From contig JAGTJM010000002.1 of the NCBI GenBank assembly GCA_020747015.1, positions 806,001-870,000 of the forward strand: a stretch of 64,000 bases of DNA, in the 5' to 3' direction. Shown one piece after another: positions 23,983 through 35,015 of the stretch. Origin of the DNA: Pyrenochaeta sp. MPI-SDFR-AT-0127. Lineage: Eukaryota; Ascomycota; Dothideomycetes; Pleosporales; Cucurbitariaceae. Positions within the stretch are counted from its first letter, which is position 1, and every line of letters begins with the position of its first letter. The notes beneath the pieces were generated by a model. That model saw nothing but the letters and a program-made list of their open reading frames with translations, made no database searches and was not told the DNA's origin. The translations under genes and the position numbers were made by a program.

Positions 23983-26521
23983 CTAGAACACAGCCCCGCC
24001 AATGATGAAGACTCGTTCCTCTTCTCGCCTTACCCACTGGATGATCTTATTCGCACCCTGCGCTAGTGCAGCTCTTGAAGTGGTTGCCGGTGCAACAGCA
24101 TAAAGTTCAAAAAGCGGTGTGCTCCACGCGAGGGCTATGCTTGTTGTGCTTGTCTCATGGTGTACTTTGAGCGTTGTTGGCTTACCATGGAGGTTGGCGT
24201 GAAGTTTATTGTAGAGGTTAAGTAATCTGCCAAGATGATTAGTTAGCCCTTTGTTACTTCTTGCATGTCTGATTGTGTTGATCGGGCGAGGCGTGTGAGC
24301 AGAGGAGTGGAGAGGAATAAACGTGCCTCCTTCTTTCCAGTGCATCTTCAAAGTACGGTGCATAACTTGGCATTGTGAACTGAACATTACCCCTGCTCTT
24401 ATACAAAAAGTGTCTCAGAGGACTCCCAGGTACAATGTCGGTGCACTTTGGGCGACCTTGTTTGACAGCTGTTCTCAGAGCGTCGATGGAGCCATTGCGC
24501 TGCAGGTTCTGCGGAAGTACCCGTTAGCGTCAACCCAAATTGAATTGCATAATCCGGTATGCCCAGCGCTCATGACTTCGTGCACGGCAAGTGCAAAAAG
24601 CCGAAAAGGGTCGAGTCGGAGCGTGCAAGATCAATCGGATGGTGAGTCGGCGCGTCGAATGCCATGCGGACTAGTCGAAAGTCCGAGGCCGAAGGGTCGC
24701 GCGTGAGCGATGGACAAATCCGTTCACCGAATGGGCAGCGGAGATAAAAAAACAAAATGGCCGTGGGGCTGAGGGAATTTCCCCCCTCTCAAATTGTCCA
24801 ATCCAGAATCAAGGATGATTCCATTTGAGGCTAGATGGTCCTTGACCTGTGATCCACGCGTCCAGTATCCTGGAATAAGGAGACTTTGTAAGGAAAAGTG
24901 TAAACATACCTCGACCAAATCGTCCCTCATGCCCCTCAGTTCGAAGAAGCTTTCCTTCTCCGCGCTAATAAGAAGGACTGCAACCTCGTCATCTGCCCCT
25001 TCGCTCGTGCGAGGCCGTTCCTGTATCTGTTCCGTCGGATGGTCTAGGTTCAAGAAGCTGACATACATGTACAAGTAGCCTGTATTGTTGAATCCAGGCA
25101 GACACAGCGGTATCCAGTTCTCCCCGCCTCCGGCCTTGACACTACCCGCTTCGAACAGCATGTTGAAGATCAGGTGCAGGTCGCCAGGGTGCAGACTGTG
25201 CTTCTTAGGCCGCACCACCGAGACGAGCTTACCTGAGGCAACGATCAGGCCGTAGAGCAAGTTCTCGGAACGCGTCTTCAGGAGCGTGTTGTTGATGGTG
25301 GTGCGGTCTGACTTGCGAAGCTTGAGACACTCCAGCGCAGAAAGGAGAGTGGATGGCGAGCCTCGTGTGAAGCCGTCTGCGAGGGCGGAGAGCAGTGTCT
25401 CAGTGCCTTGAAGTGGGCGGCGGAGGTCATAGTTTGCTCGGGCAGCAAACATGCGTTCCATGCTAGGCAGGGTAAGTGTGGAGAGAATCTGCATGTACAA
25501 AGCTTCCAGTTGAGTACGAAGCTGCGAATCGCTCTCTGGTAGTCGCGTAATGGCGACCAGATTCAGCGGACCTTTGGACATGACTACGAAGCGTACTTCT
25601 CCGGCTGTGAAGCCTCGAAGGGTGTCGTTGGTGCTCTGATAAAAGGAAATAATGGTCTGGACGACGCCAATGTAGTTTGTGACCAACTGATCATCGCCAT
25701 GTCGACTGTAGATAGGCTTACCAGCACTGGAGAGGATCAGAAACTGCTTCAGCTTTGCGCGCCACTGACGCATAACAGCTTCTATTTGCTACATCAGCAA
25801 CAGCTACATCTAGGTACACATGTGCCTGACCTTCATTTGACCCATCCGTCTTCATTTCAGCAACCTCGTCGAGCTCGCGATTGAATGCTGCCTCGAAATG
25901 GGGATCTGGCGGGAACATGCTCTGTGCCTCTGTATCCTCGAACCTGTGCCCGAGGGTGCGCAGCAGCAACCTCTCTTGGTCCGTCTTGTCCTGCTGGCCC
26001 ATGACCTCGCCCAGTATACTTTCTACATCACCGCCTGCCTCTGCTGGTGGCGCATAGCTCCGTATGCTGGCGCTGTCGTCGGCATCGCTGGCGCTGCGTT
26101 CTGCGAGATTTGCGCCCAGAAACTGGCGTGGCTTGGAGGCACTCGAGGCTGACGAGTCGTCTCTCGACTCGGTGCCGTAAGCCTGGGTGTTGGAAGTCGA
26201 GAGCTGTGTGGTGGCTTTGGAAACAAGCTGCGGCCTCGCAGGCGCCGTCGAGTGGGACGTCGAGGGTCGCGAGCTAAGCAGCCCAAACTGCGGTCGTGGA
26301 GGAAGAGGCGGAGGAGTTCCTTCTCTTGACGGTAGGGACAGTGCACTTGCGGATGCCTTGCGTGATAGGCTGTGGATTATGTTCAGGGTAGGGTTTGTGA
26401 AGGACGGTTGTTGTTGTAGTGATGGATGCTGTCGTGCCGCCGAAGAAGCATTGCTACTCTGCTGTGTCGGCGTGGTGGGAGGGCTCTGCGAGGTCCCAGC
26501 CGCATCGGCCTCGTCCATCAC
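23983..26521 (-). CDS. MON1: Vacuolar fusion protein Mon1 (Mon1-Ccz1 Rab7 exchange factor subunit)
   Basis: Four exons on the minus strand: 26521-25831, 25781-24910, 24508-24327 and 24226-23983, giving 662 residues. The N-terminal third is disordered and Ser/Pro/Thr-rich. The first longin domain follows (QFLILSSAGKPIYSRHGDD…TNYIGVVQTIISFY). Later come the conserved blocks GSPLRHFLYKSRGNVQFTMPSY and the terminal WVRREEERVFIIGGAVF. With Ccz1, Mon1 activates the Rab Ypt7/Rab7 on late endosomes, autophagosomes and vacuoles. Two introns are unusual: the second is 401 nt (24909-24509), and the last keeps frame only with a GC donor (GAG|GCACGT, 24326-24227). Its 5' end faces the acidic hypothetical gene across a divergent promoter. 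Confidence 0.93.
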
Positions 26522-27359
26522 GGCAGTAATGGTCGACTGTCGTCAAGACCGCGACGTTGGCTTCGCTGTAACATGGCCGGACAATTGGAGCTTGAGCGGT
26601 ATCCGCCGTGACGCAAGGTATTGCTCACGCGTGGGCCTGCGCCCAATGACGTTACTCCCACTGCGGGAAGACGCCCGTGGACGAGGGCCGCCACGAAGCA
26701 TGTTTACCATGGTGGCATTCCATCTGGATATCCATCAAACTGCATGCAGACTGAGCTGCTGAGTCTGCAATGTAGAATGCCAGAGTCACCAGAGCCTTGT
26801 AATCGCCACATGTAGCCATGACCCGCCCACGGTGTCTCAAACTCTCCACCCTTCTCATCGACAGCCTCACGGCACACTGCAAATGCTTGTACATGGCCAC
26901 TCGCGTTGTGCAGCCTCAGAGCCCGCTCCGCCGCCAATCCGCTCCGCCGCATTAGCCGACTCGTTCCTCCTTACACGCGCTGACGCAGTTGCGTGTTTCC
27001 CCATTCCAGCTGCCAGCGCTGTTTGCTATTCTTAGACCTGTCTCAGACGCTACGTACACATCATTCCCCCATTCGGTGCTTCATAAGACTATTTCGAGTA
27101 GCCTTGATTGAGTTTGTCGCCTTGGAGGTGAGAAGAGCGGTATGCATGCCTTTCTATTAACAGCCTCGCCCTCGTGATCGGAACAGCGTGTGAGCTGGTT
27201 TGGTGACACTTTAGCAGTTGCACGTATTGCATGTCAGACTGTTGTTCGACTTGCTTCATCTCAATATACAACTAAGCCTTCACGCATATTCTACTCGAGT
27301 CGTTGTCCTTCGCAGCCATTTCTGCTTTTTACTTCTCTTCCAACGCGAAATCGACACCC
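26522..27359. other. Divergent promoter region, about 840 bp
   Basis: This lies between MON1 (minus) and the acidic hypothetical gene (plus). No supported gene. Pyrimidine-rich stretches occur near both starts. Confidence 0.45.
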
Positions 27360-28595
27360 ATGTACCAAGGTGCTGGCCGAGCGCACATTTCAGCGCCGGA
27401 AGACATAACGACCATTAACTACAGCCTTGAATGGCCATACCTTGAGAATCCCAGTAATACTACCTTTGTTGGGCCAACACAAATCGATATCTGCAGATGT
27501 CCAAAAGGCAATGATTCGTATCAAAAGAGCAGTGACTCTGAACCGGGCCACATATACACGCGTTATGAATGCACTGAACCCAGAGTCCGTTTTCACTCAC
27601 CAGAAGAAGGGCTATGGGTCCTTGAATCCGTCCATGGTCCAATCAACATGCTTCGGCCGGCCAGTCATGAAGAGAAGGAACGTCGTAAGGAGGTTCATAG
27701 TGAGGCAGATGCCGCCGTGTATGCAAACCGAAAACTCCTATTTCTGAGCGGACCCTGCCCTCGAGGACGATATCAATCATACGCAACAATGCAGTTTCTC
27801 AGGTCACTTAGCCCCTCCGCTCGCGCACACATTTCCTGTCTTTCTCTCCTCGTCCAGCCTTACGAAGAGGACTGCTCAGAAGACTACTCCAAACGAGCCT
27901 ATGCCGAATTAGCTGAGTATGTACTGCAGAACCTTCCAGCTTTCAGTACACTATATTTGAATATCTGGGATGATGAGACGAAATTGCGTGCCGCAGCGAG
28001 CGAGTTCAGTATTCTCTTACACAAAAGCGACGTGAAAATCGCAGTTGGCATGAACTGGTGGAAGGGAGAGATGAAAGAATTCAACACTGCGCGGGCATTC
28101 TTAGAGATTATAGCTTCAACAAGGGTGGCCAGACATGGCCGGAGGATTCACCATGGTGAGTTGGAGGAAGGGTTGATTTGGCAAAAAAGTAAAAAAGTAA
28201 ATGTAGAAGGCGAGGAGCAAGATGACACTGACAAGGAAGAAGATCACAGCACACAAATCCATGATGATGAACAAGGAGGAGAGAGCGAAGGCAGTGCTGG
28301 CGGTGTGAGTATTGCGCTAGAAGAAGTAGTAGCAAGTCCAAAAGAGGAAAATGGTGAAGACGAAGGCGAAACTAGTGGCCCAAGTATTGCAAGAGAAGCC
28401 TACACAACGAGCGAAGCTGGAGACTCGCGCACCCAACGAGAGGGAGTAAGCGAGCAGAATGAAGGAAAAGTCTCGTCTGAGACCACACACTACTTTCCTC
28501 GAGAGGAACCCAGTTCCGATGATGAGTGGACGGACGCAGCCTTGAGTCCCATCTCACCACTCGGTACCGAGGAAGACACCTGGCAGGTCTTGTAA
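27360..28595 (+). CDS. Hypothetical protein with acidic disordered C-terminus
   Basis: Single exon, 411 residues from the ATG at 27360. The frame extends 19 codons further upstream but only with a non-ATG start. The N-terminal 270 residues look globular, with regular hydrophobic spacing (NRKLLFLSGPCPRGRYQSY, AHISCLSLLVQPYEEDCSED, FSTLYLNIWDDETKL). This resembles the F-box-less 'DUF' proteins common in ascomycetes, but I cannot name a family. From about residue 270 the chain is low-complexity and strongly acidic (Glu, Asp, Ser, Gly), ending SDDEWTDAALSPISPLGTEEDTWQVL. It has no signal peptide or membrane segment. Reading frame and codon use support a real gene. Confidence 0.65.
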   Translation: MYQGAGRAHISAPEDITTINYSLEWPYLENPSNTTFVGPTQIDICRCPKGNDSYQKSSDSEPGHIYTRYECTEPRVRFHSPEEGLWVLESVHGPINMLRPASHEEKERRKEVHSEADAAVYANRKLLFLSGPCPRGRYQSYATMQFLRSLSPSARAHISCLSLLVQPYEEDCSEDYSKRAYAELAEYVLQNLPAFSTLYLNIWDDETKLRAAASEFSILLHKSDVKIAVGMNWWKGEMKEFNTARAFLEIIASTRVARHGRRIHHGELEEGLIWQKSKKVNVEGEEQDDTDKEEDHSTQIHDDEQGGESEGSAGGVSIALEEVVASPKEENGEDEGETSGPSIAREAYTTSEAGDSRTQREGVSEQNEGKVSSETTHYFPREEPSSDDEWTDAALSPISPLGTEEDTWQVL

Positions 28596-28726
28596 TAGAT
28601 TTTGGGTTTGAAATAGCACCTGCCGGTTACACCTCTCGAGTTCCTAAGGTTGCTACTTCTATACGATAATGTATCCTAGATCGACCATTCTCTATATATT
28701 TTTCTAACGGTAGAGCATATTGGTGC

Positions 28727-29382
28727 CTATGCGTTGGAGCTTCTTTGCCGTTGCATACTACCGTCTACATGCTCTGGACATTCAGCCACTTCTCTGTAAA
28801 AAGCTTCCAGCTTCTCGTGGTAGCCGGCATGTTTCAAATCATCCGTATCCTGAACCTTATGGTATCGTCGTCAATATGGTGCCATAACAATCTCCATTTC
28901 GCCCTAGATCGAGGGGTACCAACTCGCCAAAATGCTTCATCACACCGTCCAAAAATAACTTGTTGGGCTTCCCTTCGTACCCCGGGGACATATCCACAAT
29001 CTGGAGGCGGCGTAGTTGTCGTTATTCTCGGACTCGGGGTCGGTGGCTGCAGATGATACGAGGTACAGGATTAATGACTGCGCCGCTGTTGCACCGATGG
29101 TGTTTCTTGGCCTTCCTTTCTTGTAGGCTTTCGCCCAGCGAGAATAGAGTGAACAGCGTCCGGTTCTGAGCCTTCACTGTCGCCATGTCCAGAATTGCTT
29201 ATCCTCAACTTTCCAAAGCTTGTCATCCTCATCGCCGATTGAGGTCGTAATCAAAAAGTGAGCGGGAGTGCGCACTTCGGACAGAGTAACGTTATTTCTC
29301 CAGATATATGTATATCTCCCTAGTTGCCTCTTTCAGTCACTCTTCGATACTGTGCAGAAGCGCCGCCCACACGAGGTAAAAA
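28727..29382 (-). pseudogene. Decayed protein-coding gene with in-frame stops and frameshifts, family unrecognised
   Basis: Minus-strand translation gives protein-like segments in order, but broken. Near 29380: YLVWAALLHSIEE, a TGA where Trp would fit, then LKEATREIYIYLE and a TAA. Next come SIGDEDDKLWKVEDKQFWTWRQ, another TGA, and RWAKAYKKGRPRNTIGA continuing to NNDNYAAS. The frame then shifts to RLQIVDMSPGYEGKPNKLF and FLDGVMKHFGELVPLDLG. A last shift gives VQDTDDLKHAGYHEKLEAF and REVAECPEHVDG before a TAG at 28729. Hydrophobic and charged residues alternate as in folded proteins in each segment. At least three stops and two frame changes mean it is unlikely to be expressed as one protein. 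Some breaks might be introns, but the stops argue for decay. Confidence 0.5.
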
Positions 29383-30374
29383 TTGTGTAAATGGAATCTA
29401 GGCTAACGGGCTTGTGATAAGATCCGCACATGGTAGAGTCACAATCACGTCAGCCAAAAATCTCACGAGATAATCAACGTGTGGTTTATTTGATAGAATC
29501 TTTGGCAAACACAATAGTCTCCACTCTAACCTATCTACGGTTCACTGGTGACTTTTTGAAAGGAAGCATAGATCAAGCGAAGACTGCCAGAGCCTCTGAC
29601 GGTGGTACTTGAGCCAATCAAAATCACGACATGGCTGCAACTAGATAAGATATATTTGAATGTAATCTATTAATAAATGTTCGTGATAAAAATACCTTAA
29701 CATTTTTCTGGGCTTGACAATTTGAAGACAATGCAGAACACTACGATTCTCGAACGAGATCTTATTATTCATTTTGCATCTTTGAATCATTCATATAGTA
29801 CTTTCTTTGATATGCCTGGCGTCCACGGTGCCTGGCAGCAGCTGAAAGCTTAACGAGTCATTCTGTGCCGTCTCTATATGCTTGCACAATTCTTTTAAAC
29901 GTACAGTCAAGGAAATTATTATTCAGAGGCTTAAATTGGCTACCTTTGAACTCTGCTCAAAATAGGATATCGTGGCATCAGACGCATAATCGGAGCGAAC
30001 CATTTCTCGGGCACAAGAACCATTGATGATATTGGGCAGATGTCGTTGGATCTGTTCGCTACGCTATTAACACGGAGGACTTGTCAAGGGGGCTGTTTTT
30101 TGGGCCACAAATAAGCAGGCTGGTTTTAGGTACACTGAAAGGGCAGTCAGATTTAGATATGGTCCTGTGTTTCCTAGGAAGTGGGCACAACATGTTGGAA
30201 AATAATCTATGGAAGCAGAAAGTTCCAGGAAATTAGCAAGAGACTGCTCTTGTTCAGTGTATTGTATATCTAGGCCCGAACTTTTATTCTGGCTATGCTC
30301 GCAACAACGATTATTCCGCATCAATTTTAATCTTGCCAGAAAGCACGTTCTTCCCAAAGCTCAGCTGATTTGCG
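29383..30374. other. Intergenic, about 1 kb, A+T-rich
   Basis: No supported gene. It is A+T-rich, especially 29640-29960. It probably includes the 3' UTR of the MFS gene. Confidence 0.4.
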
Positions 30375-32048
30375 TTAGGTTGTCAGCCTGAAATGAGGGT
30401 GATCATCTCCCAAGTTGTCGGCATCGGGCTCTAGCAATCTCGAGTCCCTTTCGCCATGATCTCTCTTCTTATTCTCGGATTTGACAAGGAAAAACATTGC
30501 CGTACACGCTGCTCCACAGATCCACAACATCCCCAGGCTAACTCCGTATCCAGTCTTATATCGGGGAGCCTCACTTTGGAAGAAGACATTACTCGCAACG
30601 ATGCCTCCAAGATTTCCGAAGCCAACTTGCATGGCTGAAGAAACGGAGCGCTTGTAGTGCCCTGACACAAGGTTGGACATCCAGACCAGGACAACGGGTT
30701 GGGTTATGTAGCCGCCAGGCACAATTAGGAACAATGCGAAGTATTTAACTCCTGCAGACAGACTGTCTTGTGCAAGTAACATGATGTAGCCCACAGACGC
30801 GACCACAAGACCGAAGATGCAGAACCAGTACCGGTGTCGAAGGCGATCGGTGAGGTACGCAGTGATGATGGCGGTGATAGTGGCCACGACAAATATTGGG
30901 ATTGAGCGGACTTGAGCAGCAGAAGATGTAAAGCCAAGCTCTTTTACAATAGTGGGGACGAAGAAAGAGCCCGCATAGCCAGTGTTGACAATACCTAAAC
31001 TTTTGGTTAGCAAGTGGCATGAAATTGGTGAATGATAAGCGTACCGAAGTATGCGGCTGTGCCCAGATAAATCTTGGGATCGGAGAATATTCTCCGTGCA
31101 GCTCTTTTGTCAAGACGATTCATTACTGCATCGCCAGTGTCAGAGCTGAGGCGTGCAATGAGAAGCGCTCTCTCGTCTTCGTTCAGGAATTTTGCGGTCT
31201 CGGGCCAGTCCGTTACCCAAAACTTCGTGACAAGGCCGAAAGCAACAGTGACGATGCCTTCGATGATAAAGATCCAACGCCAACCACCATAGCCCGCAAT
31301 CCCGTCCATTTTCGCAATGGCGAAGGCAAGGAGGCCACCAAATGCTCCTGCGATGATGCTTGCGGTGAAGAAGAGTGTTAGGCGCCATTGAAGCTCATAG
31401 CGCTTGTAGTACATAGAGATGAGGTAGACACAGCCTGCATGGTCAGCATCTATCGCTATTTTGGCATTCATGATTTGTACCAGGAAATAGTCCGGCTTCG
31501 AAAAGACCGAGCAAAACACGCATGGCCACTAGACCCTCGAAGTTGTGGACCAAGCCCATACCGATGGTCGAAATACCTATTGAGATATACTGTCAGTCAA
31601 AGTCTTCAAATCCCGAGGGTGCAAACTTGCCCCAGAGAACCATGATCAAGGACAGCCATGTTGAAGGTGCAAGCTTCTTCAGTATCAAATTTGAAGGGAC
31701 TTCAAACAAGATGTATGGTATGAAGAAAATGAACAGTGCAATATTATATCGATGGGCATTTGGGCCTATCATGTCAAGATCTTCCACTAGACCTTGTATC
31801 TTTGCATTGCCTACATTAAAGTTAATCCACGCTCTGTGAACATTAGGAGTGTCTGAGATGCCCATACCAATATTGGTTCGATCCAAAAACGCTAGAAGAA
31901 ATAGGACGAACAAGGGTGGCAGAACGCGAAGATCGCATTTGCGGAGCAATTTCTTTTCTGCAATGGGATCAATATTATTCCCGTGAGTATCGTTGATAGC
32001 CTCAATCTTCTCCTCTGGTAAGCTTGGTTTCCTCACCGCTTCGGCCAT
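30375..32048 (-). CDS. MFS transporter, anion:cation symporter family (Dal5/allantoate permease-like)
   Basis: Four exons on the minus strand: 32048-31631, 31576-31481, 31434-31045 and 30994-30375, giving 507 residues. The family signature in the first helix, FLLAFLDRTNIGMG, is present, followed by helices ending in PYILFEVPSNLILKK. The motif GLFEAGLFPG lies across the second junction, and WRWIFIIEGIVTVAFG marks helix 6. About 12 membrane segments can be counted. The ACS family of fungal MFS proteins imports organic anions and related compounds (allantoate, nicotinate, pantothenate, tartrate). Substrate cannot be read from sequence. Intron 1 (31630-31577) requires a GC donor with perfect GCAAGT consensus. 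The start at 32048 (MAEAVRK) was chosen over an upstream in-frame ATG because family members begin close to the first helix. Confidence 0.88.
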
Positions 32049-33344
32049 GGCTGTGTCGAGAGAACAATGAGCGGTGATAATAGAATCTGATTGCAGAGAG
32101 AAATGGCGATCCTCTGCGTCACACAACATACTTCCAGCGACCGTCTTATACAACCATGACCTGTTTACAGGTGTGGAGCTCGCATCCAATCAAGCTCCAG
32201 CTCGCCAAAGCCGCTGCAGACTCCCGGTACGGCTACCGTTTTGCGGGGAAGCCAAACCCGGGGAGGCGTGGAATATTCCCGCGCCCTTTTCCGCTAATAT
32301 CCTCGACCGTTGGGAATGGTTATCTGTAGTGGTTGGTTCGTGACTCGCTGGCTTCGGCTTGACTGGTGGAAAGGTGCCCTTGGCGAGGAAAAGGAAGGAC
32401 GTCAAAAGGTTATCAATCAAGCCCACCATGCGTGATGAGCTCAATATTGGGCAATCGCGGGATATGACCGCACTACTATGCCGCTGTGTGATTGTTACTG
32501 AGTGCGAATTGGTTGAGTGGGCTGCCGCGGAACGATGAGCGTAAGCTTTGTCAACCTGTTCTGTGATCCGGAATGCGCATTGAAATCGTTCTCCCATATC
32601 GCACTCTGTCTCAACTGATACGACGATTGTCAATAGCAGCGATCGGTTGAGATAAACTGCTTCTCAAGAGCCTTGTCGATCCAGTAGTACAGCCACTATC
32701 CGAAGGTCACAGCAAATATTTAGAGATGTCATGACAAATGATCTAGACGAAAGATGGAAGGAGCAACAGAAGGACAATCTGATTGATCACTTCAAATTGC
32801 CGTATGCAAATCCAGTGTGAACTTGGGGGCAAGGTGACTGCGCAAAAACCTGCAAAAGCGAAATTGATCTGGGAGTTGGAGCGACATATGTACAAAGCAA
32901 CGCTGATCCATAACATAGTACGGTATGCGAATCTTTGCTTTATAGAACAAGATCTAGAACATGATATAATGATAGAGACCCGAAGAACTTGGAGGCGGAA
33001 AGGTGAGCGTGGCAATGTGGGCGAATCACTTTAGGGTAGTCCCTGCAGCACGCCAAGCCAGTCTCCAAAGAGCACAAGAATTGCAGCTGAACGTAAATTT
33101 ATAGGGATAGCTATGGCCATGGTATGTTCCTCGCATATAGCTGGCATTGTATTGGTGCAATTTCAGTAGCCAGCAAGTTGACCTATCTTTCCAACTCGCC
33201 TCTTTGAAACAGTCGCACTGCATCCTTTGAGGCCGCAACTGCCAACGACGTCACAGGGTCAGCCTAACTTGTAACTCCCCCATTCCCCGTACACTGCTCT
33301 CCTATTCTCTTCACCCACAAAGATCGCGCGACGAAGCACTCACA
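32049..33344. other. Divergent intergenic region, about 1.3 kb
   Basis: This lies between the MFS gene (minus) and the disordered-protein gene (plus). No recognisable gene on either strand; it presumably holds both promoters. Confidence 0.4.
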
Positions 33345-34243
33345 ATGGCAACAAATGCACCCACCTTGATCAACCTACCCCCTCCGCCGTCGGATCCAGG
33401 CACACCTGGCGAGGCCCCGTAAGGCATACCCCAAGGGTGGGGTTCATCAAGATGCGCGACTAACAATGCAAGCTTAGGGGTACGCCCAACTCAACTACCA
33501 CGTCCATGTCGGAGCTTTCTACAGTCGCAATCAAGGACGGACATCGTGGTCACTTTCCACATCACCGCAACCCTGCCGAAGCTGAGCGCGCCGACCGCAT
33601 CTCTCGCTTGGCAGGCCTTGAGCGAGTTGCAGTGTCGGGTCGCACACCTCAGGGCCTTGCCCCAGGAAGCGCAGCCAACCCGCCGCCAGGCTACTTTGAT
33701 GCAAACAACCAGCCTCAGATATTCCGTGAGCGCAGTACCGTTGGTAGTGCTAGCGCGACTGGTTCAGTCGGAGGTCGTACGACGTGGGCAAGTGGTAGTG
33801 ATGTTTACGAGCCTGATCGCATGAGTGAGGATCAGGATGTGGAGACATCAAGCATTGGAGGCTTCAGCGATGAGGCAGCCTCGCTGGTTGGTTTCGGCGA
33901 GGGTGCAAGGACGCCAGCTAGACAGCACAGCCAGATTGGCAGTCCAGCCATTGGCAAAGCGAGCGCAGTGCCTGGATACTTGAGGGACCAAGCATCAGCG
34001 AGTCCAATGACGGGCGTGAGTGTTCCGTCCAGCTCAGGCACGACACAGACCACTTCGAGCACAGAGCAGCAGAAGAGAGATGCAAGAATGATTGACGGCA
34101 TGACCTACGACGACAACGTTGTCGACACGGCCAGTCGTGCTCGTGATGGAGACTCGACTTCAGAACAGGCCATCCGTGAGCGCATGCGGCAACGTCAAGC
34201 TGGCCTGGATGTCATGGACTATGAGCAGCGGAAGGAGAACTAG
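33345..34243 (+). CDS. Conserved-looking disordered protein of unknown function
   Basis: Two exons, 33345-33418 and 33478-34243, joined by a 59-nt GT-AG intron; 279 residues. The chain is rich in Ser, Thr, Gly, Pro and Ala and probably disordered for most of its length. Two stretches look more ordered: NPAEAERADRISRLAGLERV near residue 55, and the C-terminal helical region (RDARMIDGMTYDDNVVDTASRA and AIRERMRQRQAGLDVMDYEQRK). No domain, membrane segment or signal peptide is visible. Exon joining keeps frame and the codon pattern is gene-like, so I treat it as real. I do not recognise the family. Confidence 0.7.
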
Positions 34244-35015
34244 GGAAGCTTCGGTCTTCGCTTATGTATGACTTGAATGCAGGCGTTGCAGGTGCTAACA
34301 AAGTTGAGGGAACCGTGCTTTGGTTGACTATTATACTTGGACGCTGGCGAGAGCTGCAGACTGAATGCCTGGCATGCGCACTTTCACGATGAGAAATTCA
34401 TGACATGATTACAACAGATGGTTTCCCTGTGCTGCTCCCTAGACTCAAAGGGCCTTGAGAGCCGGAGCATTTCCTCAGGGGAGTTTGGTGCTCACATCTC
34501 ACATGACCGCGGGAGTCGTTGCACGGCTACCATGGCGCCTTAAGCGATTGGCGGATGGAAGCCCAGCGGTTTGGAGGGCAAAGGCGATGACGTTGAACGC
34601 GCCAGATTGGCTTGCGAATGTCTCGCCGCATCACGCCGTCGAGGTGCTTGAGTGGCACTACAAGACCATTCTGTGCTTGCCCTTGCGCGAGGATTCTCCT
34701 ACGCTGCTGATCGTCCTGTACATAGTTTATCGGCTGGACATGCAGCGAATCAGACCCCCGGCAGCTCTGCAGCTTCCCCCTCCAAGTGGGCTGTTAACCT
34801 CCTCTGGGCACAAGAGCTCGCTGCACCAAACAAATACCACACCACCTTGGCCGTGAAGAAGTGAATTGCCTCGCTGATAGCTGTCTTCCACACGGCGACC
34901 TACCATCCAGCTACTCACATTGACCTTGGCCTGCAAAGAACGAGTCCACGACCCACACACAGCAAGCCTACGTTCCCGTAGCACCCCGCACCTCAAGAAA
35001 GTACCTTCCATCACC
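34244..35015. other. Intergenic, about 770 bp, promoter/leader of SDS23
   Basis: A 133-codon frame (34455-34856) lies here on +. It lacks domain features and runs into the leader of the next gene, so I read it as chance or as upstream leader sequence. Confidence 0.4.

Noticed and set aside
24509..24909. snoRNA or tRNA inside the long MON1 intron
   Set aside because: I looked for C/D boxes and a tRNA-like T arm by eye and found none.
26187..26762. 191-codon open frame on + opposite MON1 exon 1
   Set aside because: Antisense to the well-supported Mon1 N-terminus; open because of its Ser/Pro-rich codons.
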